Of a stretch of DNA of 7,220 nt, positions 1 through 7,209 are shown in pieces. The stretch comes from Candidatus Nomurabacteria bacterium RIFCSPLOWO2_02_FULL_42_17 (GTDB lineage Bacteria; Patescibacteriota; Minisyncoccia; Phycocordibacterales; MFVN01): positions 484-7,703 of the forward strand of contig MFVN01000036.1 in assembly GCA_001786095.1 (NCBI GenBank), in the 5' to 3' direction. The notes below the pieces were generated by a model, which made no database searches, had not been told where the DNA came from, and was given only the letters and a program-made list of their open reading frames with translations. The position numbers were made by a program, and so were the translations under genes. Within the stretch, counting starts at the first letter, position 1. Every line of letters begins with the position of its first letter.

Positions 1-2300
<2,300 letters not shown>

Positions 2301-2448
2301 CTAGAACCTATGCACCGGTTAAACATGATGTTTAATCCGATCAACCCGCAACTTTCGTTAGCGAGCCTCATTTTTAATTTCGACAAATTTAGTTGTCTTA
2401 ACCAATAAAATGGTTAACATGATTTATGATTTTTTGAAAATAAATTAA
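2301..2448 (-). other. tRNA-23S spacer (pre-23S leader) with hairpins
   Basis: This AT-rich transcribed spacer lies between the discriminator base of tRNA-Ala and the 23S 5' end. It holds a 7-bp perfect hairpin with a 6-nt loop (2398-2404 with 2411-2417), a second 7-bp hairpin with a 3-nt loop (2319-2325 with 2329-2335), and between them a GAAA-tetraloop stem (about 2344-2368). These are probably pre-rRNA folding or processing elements. The 23S trailer that would pair with part of this leader lies outside the window. No open reading frame worth calling is present. Confidence 0.55.
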
Positions 2449-2462
2449 TGGACTCGGTGGGA

Positions 2463-2504
2463 CTCTTCGATACAATGGTAATATTTTGTAAACCAATTGT
2501 TATT
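2463..2504 (-). other. tRNA-Ala intron 2, non-canonical, in the T loop (59/60)
   Basis: A 42-nt intron splits the T loop. TTCG (positions 54-57) pairs with CGAA at 2469-2466 as the central helix, and the T stem GTGGG/CCCAC is the outer exon helix. The inner helix is formed by ACAAT-T-GGT against ACCATTGT inside the intron. The 3' bulge (GAGT) is one base longer than the ideal three, so the 3' cut could be off by one. Excision restores the consensus T loop TTCGAAT. Confidence 0.85.
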
Positions 2505-2526
2505 TTCGAACCCACGGCCCCCTCCT

Positions 2527-2559
2527 ACCTTGACAACTTTTTAAATTTAAAAAATTTTA
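2527..2559 (-). other. tRNA-Ala intron 1, canonical position 37/38
   Basis: A 33-nt AT-rich intron after A37. The near-3' intron segment CAAG pairs with CTTG (positions 32-35), giving the 4-bp central helix. The 5' bulge is C36, A37 and the first intron T. The 3' bulge is G, T and A38. The intron flanks (5' AAAATTT..., 3' ...AAAGTTGT) form the inner helix with one mismatch. This is a textbook bulge-helix-bulge, so both cut sites are well fixed. Confidence 0.9.
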
Positions 2560-2597
2560 TGCAAGGGAGATGCTCTACCGGGCTGAGCTACGAGCCC

Positions 2598-2700
2598 ATT
2601 ATTACTGAAGCATTGTTGAGCTCCATATTTGAAAAACACTTTCTATTAAAAAGTGTTAAATGACTATGAGCACCAATAGAATGTAGTTTTTAAAAATAAA
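2598..2700 (-). other. 16S-tRNA spacer with 8-bp hairpin
   Basis: This AT-rich spacer between the mature 16S 3' end and tRNA-Ala contains the 3' half of the 16S processing stem (2672-2687) and a perfect 8-bp hairpin with a 7-nt loop (2635-2642 with 2650-2657). No gene is seen. The hairpin may separate 16S and tRNA processing domains, which is inference. Confidence 0.55.
2672..2687 (-). repeat. 3' half of the 16S pre-rRNA processing stem
   Basis: On the minus strand this trailer reads ACTACATTCTATTGGT. It is complementary over 16 nt, with one bulged A, to the leader segment at 4265-4249 upstream of 16S. Both halves lie a short distance (13-30 nt) outside the mature ends, as expected for the long helix that archaeal splicing endonuclease cuts to release pre-16S. 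Confidence 0.8.
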
Positions 2701-4222
2701 AGGAGGTGATCCATCCGCAGGTTCCCCTACGGATACCTTGTGACGACTTAACCCACCTTACTTAACTCAGATTTGATATAACCAAAAAGCTATATCTCAT
2801 CTAAGCCATGCTCGGTTGGTTTGACGGGCAGTGTGTGCAAGGCTCAGGGACGTTATTCACCGGACCGTAATGAAGTCCGATTACTAGGGATTCCGGTTTC
2901 ATGAGGGTGAATTACAACCCTCAATCCAGACTAAGATGGAGTTTAGAGGGTTTGCTTCTCCTTTCGGAGTTGCATCCTATTGTCTCCACCATTGCAGAGC
3001 GCGTGTAGCCCAGGAGATTCGGGGCATACGGACCTAACGTTGCCCACGCCTTCCTCCTCCTTACGAAGGCAGTCTCCGCATTGTACCCAGACATACCGTA
3101 GTACCTGCTGGTAAAAGCGGATATGGGTCTTGCTCGTTGCACGACTTAACGTGACACCTTTACCGAATAATGTTGAACAGTTCATTGGAATAATTCAACG
3201 GAATATTTCACGGCACGAGCTGGCGTCGGCCATGCACCACCTCTCGGCGCTTCAGGTAAAACCTTAAATCTGACCTTCATCATGCCGTCGCCCCTGGTGA
3301 GATTTCCGGCGTGGAATCCAATTGAACCGCACTCTTCACCCCTTGTAGTGAGCCCCCGCCAATTCCTTTAAGTTTCGGTCTTGCGACTGTAATTCCCAGG
3401 TGGTGAGCTTAACACCTTCGCTTAGGCACTGCACAATCACTAAGATTATGCAACACATAGCTCACAGCGTTTACTGCCAGGACTACTCGGGTATCTAATC
3501 CGTTTTGCTCCCCTGGCCTTCGTCCCTCACCGTCAGACCTGTTCTAGGTAGACGCCTCCGCCACTGGTGGTCCTCCGAGGATTATAACATTTTACCGCTA
3601 CCCTCAGAATACCTCTACCTCCTCCCAGTCTCAAGTGAGACAGTTTCCCTTGCACGTTGTTAGGTTAAGCCCAACAATTTCACAAGAGACTTGTCAAACC
3701 GGCTACGGACGCTTTAGACCCAATAAAAGTGATTGCCACTTGTGGCGCGGGTGTTACCGCGGCGGCTGGCACCCGTCTTACCCACCACTTATTCGCCAAG
3801 CTATTTAGACTTGACAAAAGCTTTATCCGAAGACAAAGCACTTGGGATCCCCTTATCACACTTTCGTGCATTGTAAAGTTTTCGCGCCTGCTGCACCCCT
3901 TAGGGCTAGGGCCAGTATCTCAGTGCCCTTCTCGGGGCTAGGACTCTCATCCCCCCTACTGATCCTAGGCTTGGTGAGCCATTACCTCACCAACAACCTA
4001 ATCAGCCGCCGACTCATCCTTAGACGTTGCCTTTCGAAGAAAGAACATTCCAGTATCAATCTTCTATCCAGGTTTAGCCTCAATTTCTCAAGGTTTTCCT
4101 AGACCTAAGGGCAGATTATCGACGTGTTACTGAGCCTTATGCCAGTGGTATTGCTACCCCTATGACTTGCATGGCTTAGTCGGATCCCAATAGCAGCAAC
4201 CTCCCACAGGATCAATGGGATT
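2701..4222 (-). rRNA. rrs: 16S ribosomal RNA, complete
   Basis: Small-subunit rRNA of about 1.52 kb on the minus strand, first gene of the operon. The 5' end is set at AATCCCATTGATCC, where TCCCA and TGGGA form helix 1. The 3' end is GGATCACCTCCT, containing the anti-Shine-Dalgarno CCTCC. Landmarks include GCTGCTATTGGGAT, the 530 loop GTGCCAGCCGCCGCGGTAA, the 790 loop ATTAGATACCCGAGTAG, the archaeal GGAATTGGCGGGGG, and helix 45 with an intact GGGGAACC loop, the KsgA-type dimethylation site. No intron is visible. Unusual bases occur in the decoding neck (C1400 to U, A1499 to C in E. coli numbering) and in helix 45, where the AU...AU pair change is compensated. Archaeal by signature; DPANN affiliation is inferred, not computed. 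The ends are uncertain by a few nt. Confidence 0.97.
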
Positions 4223-4248
4223 TATTGTCACATAGACCATATAGAGAT

Positions 4249-4265
4249 CACTACATTTCTATTGG
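4249..4265 (-). repeat. 5' half of the 16S pre-rRNA processing stem
   Basis: The leader reads ACCAATAGAAATGTAGT on the minus strand and pairs with the trailer at 2672-2687. A further GAGC just upstream pairs with GCTC beyond the trailer across a bulge of A residues, giving a bulged long helix of the type cut by archaeal splicing endonuclease. Confidence 0.8.
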
Positions 4266-4402
4266 TTTTGCTCTCTCATACTTAAATCAAATGTTTAAGT
4301 ATACACAAGTACATCCAGAAAGCATAAAACTTTCCTTCATAAATTAGCGTGGACAAAAGGAATCTGAATTAATATTTAAGCTTATTGCTATTTTGGCTAA
4401 AA
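4266..4402 (-). promoter_or_regulatory. rRNA operon upstream region: candidate TATA box and leader hairpin
   Basis: This is the gene-free stretch between the stop of the 109-aa gene and the 16S processing stem, so the rRNA promoter should lie here. The best TATA-like element on the minus strand is CTTAAATATT (4380-4371), which would start transcription near 4350. A perfect 9-bp inverted repeat with a 7-nt loop, ATACTTAAA/TTTAAGTAT (4278-4302), lies in the predicted leader and could be a processing or antitermination structure. The placement is by position and base composition only. Confidence 0.4.
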
Positions 4403-4732
4403 TTAAGAATAAATACGATTATACAAAGCAGTAAGAGAAAAAATATTTTCTTCATTTTTTATTTCAACAAAAACCCTGCCAGTAAATTCTATATTTGTTC
4501 TTTCAAAAAATATTCCAAACGTTCCAAACTGCTCTGCTTCTCTATAATTAAGACTACCAAAGTAATCTCTTACTAAGCCAAGAAATGGCCTTTCAATCAT
4601 TCTTCTTTTAAAAACTAAAACCAAATTATAGGACACAACTGGCAAACTGGAAGAAACAATCTTGAGCCATGCATAGTTTGTTTTCCCGACTCTTTCTTCC
4701 AAATATTTATTCAATCTTGGCTTGTCAAACAT
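4403..4732 (-). CDS. Protein of unknown function, 109 aa
   Basis: I do not recognise this family. The protein is soluble-looking and mixed in charge, with a basic start (FDKPRLNKYLEERVGK), a hydrophobic middle (SSLPVVSYNLVLVFKRR, about residues 28-44) that is too short and too close to arginines to be a confident membrane segment, and an aromatic-rich C-terminal half predicted by eye to be beta strands (FGTFGIFFERTNIEFTGRVFVEI). The ATG at 4732 follows the eL41 stop by 32 bp on the same strand with no own promoter or Shine-Dalgarno motif obvious, so co-transcription with eL41 is likely. The next gene downstream is 16S rRNA. The reading frame is uninterrupted and its composition resembles the neighbouring genes. 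It is probably real but could be lineage-restricted. Confidence 0.65.
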   Translation of the reverse strand: MFDKPRLNKYLEERVGKTNYAWLKIVSSSLPVVSYNLVLVFKRRMIERPFLGLVRDYFGSLNYREAEQFGTFGIFFERTNIEFTGRVFVEIKNEENIFSLTALYNRIYS

Positions 4733-4764
4733 GCAATTAGTATCTTAAGAAAAAATTAATGAAC

Positions 4765-4869
4765 TTATCTATTAGCCTTTCTTCTACGCTTTTCTTTTCT
4801 CATTCTCTTACGCTGCCACTTCCAACGCATCTGCCTTTTCTTCTTCCAACGTCTTGAAGATCTTTTCAT
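4765..4869 (-). CDS. rpl41e: Ribosomal protein eL41 (L41e), 34 aa
   Basis: A very short, extremely basic protein starting MKRSSRRWKKKRQMRWKW and continuing QRKRMRKEKRRRKANR. The W-KKKR-MRWKW-KR-R-R-KR pattern matches archaeal eL41 as I remember it from Thermococcales, and it resembles the 25-aa eukaryotic eL41, which lies at the subunit interface as part of an intersubunit bridge. The family is normally 25-37 aa, so this is full length and not a fragment. The ATG at 4869 lies about 26 bp from the centre of a TATA box (4891-4898), consistent with a leaderless transcript. No Shine-Dalgarno is present. It precedes the 109-aa gene and lies between the recombinase and the rRNA operon. The main doubt is that short Lys/Arg-rich peptides can look alike by chance. 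Confidence 0.82.
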   Translation of the reverse strand: MKRSSRRWKKKRQMRWKWQRKRMRKEKRRRKANR

Positions 4870-4880
4870 TATGTTTTTAG

Positions 4881-4914
4881 GTTTGGGTTTTATATAAAAA
4901 TGTTTGGGTTTAAA
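4881..4914 (-). promoter_or_regulatory. eL41 promoter: TATA box flanked by AAACCCAAAC repeats
   Basis: On the minus strand a TATA box (TTTATATA, 4898-4891) sits about 26 bp upstream of the eL41 start, so transcription would begin at or next to the ATG. Two copies of AAACCCAAAC (about 4911-4902 and 4890-4881) flank the TATA box in direct orientation. Such symmetric placement could be an operator for a regulator competing with TBP, or chance in AT-rich DNA. A T-run just upstream (4917-4912) may terminate the recombinase transcript. Confidence 0.6.
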
Positions 4915-4970
4915 AAATATTAAATTCTATTTAAAATCTGGCGTAAGATAAACTTTTTTATTCATTATAA

Positions 4971-5795
4971 CTACAAATTATCATAAGGACTAACTACTTT
5001 AATCATTTTTGGGTTTGCCATGTGCACATATCTCATTGTAGTTTCTGCACTATTGTGGCCTAATAAAGGTTGAATAGTATTTATGTCATAACCATTTTCT
5101 ATTAAATGAGTTGCATAACTATGTCTTAATGAGTGCGGATGAATATTTTTCTCAATTCCTGCTTTCTTAGCTGCTCTTTTTACTATTTCTTGTATGCTTC
5201 TTACATGCAATCTCCTTCCATTGTATCCAGTAAATAAATAAGAATCAAAAGAATTGCAATTATTTTCAATATATTTATTTAGTTTAGGCTCAAGTAATTT
5301 CGCGATTATGAATGGCCTGTCTTTCATACCTTTGCCTTTTCTTACCCAGCCAATTCCTCTCCCAAATTCAAAATCACATCTTCTAAGATTAATAACTTCA
5401 CTAACCCTCAGGCCTGCAGAATATAAAATTTCTAGAATCAAAAGATGTTTTTCATTTTCTACGACATCAAATAATTTTTTTATCTCATCTTTTGTAAGGA
5501 AAATTGGTGCTGTCTTAGGTACTTTTGAATATTTTATTTTAAGCATGACTCTTTTTCCAAGTATTTCTTCCATTAAAAATTTTAAAGCATTTAAGTTGAC
5601 ATTTATAGTATTGCCAGCACATTGCTTGTCAATATATTTATCTAGATACCTCTTAATGTCTGCTTTAGTAATTACTTTCATATCTTTCTTGCAGAATTTC
5701 ATAAAGTTTCTTATGCACTGCACGTAAGTTGAGATTGTTTTTGGGCTATATCCTCTTCTAAGCATTTCTCTCTGCATTGTATAAATTATATCCAT
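4971..5795 (-). CDS. xerA: XerA-like tyrosine recombinase
   Basis: Site-specific tyrosine recombinase that cuts and rejoins DNA through a 3'-phosphotyrosine link. In archaea XerA acts at dif to resolve chromosome dimers. From ATG 5795 the protein has 274 aa, close to known XerA size. Residues ~1-80 form the SAM-like DNA-binding domain (RRGYSPKTISTYVQCIRNF). The catalytic domain shows R130 (SAGLRVSEV), K155 (GKGMKDR), H221 and R224 (HPHSLRH), H247 (LLGHNSAETT) and nucleophile Y256 (MRYVH), so all key residues are present. The C-terminus SPYDNL is typical of XerA/IntI-related proteins. The IntI-specific insertion between the lysine motif and HxxR is absent. In-frame alternatives are GTG 5801 and ATG 5777; TATA-like sequences upstream do not decide. 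A dif-like site lies about 150 bp upstream. It could also be an element-borne integrase rather than the host XerA. Confidence 0.92.
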   Translation of the reverse strand: MDIIYTMQREMLRRGYSPKTISTYVQCIRNFMKFCKKDMKVITKADIKRYLDKYIDKQCAGNTINVNLNALKFLMEEILGKRVMLKIKYSKVPKTAPIFLTKDEIKKLFDVVENEKHLLILEILYSAGLRVSEVINLRRCDFEFGRGIGWVRKGKGMKDRPFIIAKLLEPKLNKYIENNCNSFDSYLFTGYNGRRLHVRSIQEIVKRAAKKAGIEKNIHPHSLRHSYATHLIENGYDINTIQPLLGHNSAETTMRYVHMANPKMIKVVSPYDNL

Positions 5796-5953
5796 AAACA
5801 CATATTTTATTATAAAATTAATAAATATTTACGATAATTTTTCAGAAATCTTTCAGTTCTTAAAAAAAACTCTAAATAAGTAGTTACAAAAAATTAAGTT
5901 ATGAGAAAGTATAAAACATGCTTATAGGGTTTAATGAATTAAATTAGTATGGA

Positions 5954-5981
5954 TTATCGCATATGTACAGTTATACGAAAT
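5954..5981 (+). other. Candidate dif / attI-like recombination site
   Basis: Twenty-eight bp with Xer-site geometry: 11-bp left arm TTATCGCATAT, 6-bp spacer GTACAG, 11-bp right arm TTATACGAAAT. The arms are imperfect inverted repeats (7 of 11 positions). The left arm shares the CGCATA core and the right arm shares TTAT...AAAT with the bacterial dif consensus, and the right arm shares its TTATA start with archaeal dif as I recall it. Its position about 150 bp upstream of a xerA-like gene supports the call. The segment GTTATACG also resembles the integron core site GTTRRRY with one mismatch. Untested; AT-rich DNA gives such matches at some rate. Confidence 0.5.
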
Positions 5982-5995
5982 AAATTTTGGCACAC
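5981..5995 (+). repeat. Left copy of 15-bp inverted repeat around the methyltransferase gene
   Basis: TAAATTTTGGCACAC, perfectly repeated in inverted orientation at 6805-6819. The pair encloses the methyltransferase gene together with its presumed promoter. It abuts the right arm of the dif-like site. Confidence 0.85.
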
Positions 5996-6041
5996 TCACA
6001 GTAGAAAACTTAATAAATGTTTTAATTCTCATTAAATTATT

Positions 6042-6803
6042 ATGAAAACTGATCTAAAAAAACTAGTGCTTGAAGAATTTGCAGGTGAAAACGCTCAACT
6101 TCTCTATACTCAAAAAGCGAAAGATGGGCTGTGGATTTCAGAAAGTCACTTTATCAAAAAATATTTCACAAACAAAAACGCCAAAATCTTAGATATTGGT
6201 TGTGGAACAGGAAGAACTACAATTCCTATTTTCAAAATGGGTTTCAAAATAATTGGTATAGACTTTGTACCCGCGATGATTGAAAGCGCAAAGAAAATTG
6301 CCAAAAATTTGAATTTAAAAATTGATTATCGTGTGGGCGATGCTACTGATATTAAGTTTGATGAAAATTCCTTTGATTATGCTCTTTTTTCAAATCAGGG
6401 TTGGACGCAAATTCCCGGAAGTGAAAACAGATTAAAAGCACTCAAAGAAGTGCATAGAATTTTGAAAAAAGACGGAATTTTCATCTTTACAGCTCACCCA
6501 AGAGTTTTTAATAAGCAATTTTCTTTTTTTTGGATTAAGCAATGGATAAGATTTTACATTTTGAAACCCATGGGATTTAATATTCAGGAACAAGATTTTG
6601 GCGATAGATTTTTTGATAGAGAAACAAGTGACAAACAAAGAACTTACAAAACACAACAATATATCCACATCCCCTCAATACGAGAAGTTGAGCGTGAGAT
6701 TAACAAAACAGAATTAAAAATTCTTGAAACTAACGGTCACCTGCAAATTTCTAAAACAGATGTCAGAACACATCCACCAGTTTTTTATGTATGTCAAAAG
6801 TAA
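6042..6803 (+). CDS. Class I SAM-dependent methyltransferase (Methyltransf_11/25 type)
   Basis: A 253-aa soluble enzyme that transfers the S-adenosylmethionine methyl group to an unknown acceptor. Motif I is [10 protein letters not shown] (49-58), binding SAM. Motif II ends with acidic D74 in [19 protein letters not shown] (99-103) provides the adenine-contacting acid, followed by the post-motif FDYALFSNQ (111-119) and [19 protein letters not shown] (132-152), the standard beta-5 region. The last 100 residues, rich in aromatic and charged residues ([19 protein letters not shown]), probably form the substrate lid, and I cannot assign a substrate. The start ATG at 6042 gives an expected N-terminal helix, and a TATA-like element at 6009-6017 suggests a leaderless mRNA. 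The gene is divergent from the recombinase and is enclosed by a perfect 15-bp inverted repeat whose right copy begins one base after the stop codon. This suggests acquisition as a single-gene unit. Confidence 0.9.
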   Translation: MKTDLKKLVLEEFAGENAQLLYTQKAKDGLWISESHFIKKYFTNKNAKILDIGCGTGRTTIPIFKMGFKIIGIDFVPAMIESAKKIAKNLNLKIDYRVGDATDIKFDENSFDYALFSNQGWTQIPGSENRLKALKEVHRILKKDGIFIFTAHPRVFNKQFSFFWIKQWIRFYILKPMGFNIQEQDFGDRFFDRETSDKQRTYKTQQYIHIPSIREVEREINKTELKILETNGHLQISKTDVRTHPPVFYVCQK

Positions 6804-6804
6804 C

Positions 6805-6819
6805 GTGTGCCAAAATTTA
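6805..6819 (+). repeat. Right copy of the 15-bp inverted repeat
   Basis: GTGTGCCAAAATTTA, the exact reverse complement of 5981-5995. It starts one base after the methyltransferase stop codon. Part of it (TGCCAA, 6808-6813) can also pair locally with TTGGCA at 6892-6897. Confidence 0.85.
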
Positions 6820-6897
6820 CTCAAGGGGACGCTGCGCTTTCGTCGCTTCCCTCCTCACCCTCGTATAACAAGGATTATGCTCAATTAAAACTTGGCA
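6820..6897 (+). other. GC-rich, stem-forming segment with attC-like GTATAACAAGG
   Basis: Positions 6821-6860 are 26/40 G+C inside otherwise AT-rich DNA. The segment contains short complementary pieces (GGGACG...CGTC...TCCC) able to fold, then TCGTATAAC (6861-6869), the reverse complement of GTTATACGA at 5970-5978. GTATAAC followed by AAGG...CTCAA resembles the 5' side of an integron attC (RYYYAAC, one mismatch), but no matching GTTRRRY end is found before the next gene. TGCCAA (6808-6813) and TTGGCA (6892-6897) bracket the whole stretch as an imperfect inverted repeat. It could be a degenerate recombination site, a mobile-element scar or a transcription-end structure. Confidence 0.45.
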
Positions 6898-6900
6898 AAA

Positions 6901-7209
6901 TTAGCTGTTCATTATTGATCCGCCTTTAGCAACGAATTCTTTTTCATCAATAGTTACATAAACCGCTATTTTAAGAAAAGTCTTTGATTTACCTACTTTA
7001 AGATTAATTTTCTTAATTCTTTTAAAATCAAAGGAAGAAGGTAATCTTTCCTTAAAAAAAGAAACACACGTTTTACTTAAACCATCTTGCTCTTTAAGAA
7101 CATTAACATCTACCGGAAAAGATAAATCCTTAAAATAGCCAAACCAAATTTGATTATCTAAGTGACTAATCAAATCATTAGCTATTCCTTTTAAGACTGT
7201 TAATTTCAT
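6901..7209 (-). CDS. Protein of unknown function, 102 aa (possibly 5'-incomplete)
   Basis: I do not recognise this family. The protein has an amphipathic N-terminal helix (MKLTVLKGIANDLISHL), a central aromatic and charged segment (WFGYFKDLSFPVDVNVL), and a lysine-rich C-terminal half that looks like alternating beta strands (KKINLKVGKSKTFLKIAVYV), with no signal peptide or membrane segment. It converges with the methyltransferase, with a 97-bp gap. The ATG at 7209 follows CATA, but no stop is visible in frame before the window edge at 7220, so the true start could lie further upstream. The coding-like composition and lack of a competing frame make it likely real. Confidence 0.6.
   Translation of the reverse strand: MKLTVLKGIANDLISHLDNQIWFGYFKDLSFPVDVNVLKEQDGLSKTCVSFFKERLPSSFDFKRIKKINLKVGKSKTFLKIAVYVTIDEKEFVAKGGSIMNS

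Larger units (their letters stand above)
2449..2597 (-). tRNA. tRNA-Ala (anticodon UGC) containing two introns
   Basis: The gene sits in the 16S-23S spacer, as in many archaea. Exons give acceptor stem GGGCTCG/CGAGTCC with the alanine identity pair G3-U70 and discriminator A73 (2449). The D arm is GCTC...GAGC with G18G19, the anticodon arm TCTCC-CTTGCAA-GGAGG has TGC at 2563-2561, the variable region GGGCC provides C48 for the G15-C48 Levitt pair, and the T arm is GTGGG-TTCGAAT-CCCAC. The spliced tRNA is 74 nt and every stem is fully paired, counting wobble pairs at 3-70 and 27-43. This requires removing 33 nt after position 37 and 42 nt inside the T loop after position 59. CCA is not encoded. 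Without splicing neither the anticodon loop nor the T loop can form, so standard scanners may miss or misname the gene. Confidence 0.93.
5796..6041. promoter_or_regulatory. Divergent intergenic region (recombinase / methyltransferase)
   Basis: A 246-bp, very AT-rich gap between two divergent genes. On the minus side TATA-like elements (AATATTTAT about 5829-5821, TTTTATAAT about 5817-5809) could serve the recombinase. On the plus side CTTAATAAA (6009-6017) lies 25-33 bp before the methyltransferase ATG, the spacing of a leaderless archaeal promoter. The gap also holds the dif-like site (5954-5981) and the left copy of a 15-bp inverted repeat (5981-5995). I see no tRNA and no further reading frame. 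Confidence 0.5.

Noticed and set aside
4385..4576. 63-aa plus-strand frame
   Set aside because: Antisense shadow of the 109-aa gene, Lys/Ser/Ile-rich as expected from AT-rich antisense.
5254..5727. 157-aa frame on the plus strand
   Set aside because: Antisense to the recombinase, whose catalytic motifs are intact; the translation is hydrophobic and shows no motif.
4971..5795. Calling the recombinase an integron integrase (IntI)
   Set aside because: The segment between GKGMKDR and HPHSLRH is too short to hold the IntI-specific insertion; XerA-like is the safer name.
6432..6668. 78-aa minus-strand frame
   Set aside because: Antisense to the methyltransferase within its SAM-fold and lid region.
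5981..6819. Insertion sequence call for the methyltransferase unit
   Set aside because: There are inverted repeats but no transposase, and the target duplication is only a possible TA dinucleotide; reported as a finding, not as a mobile element.
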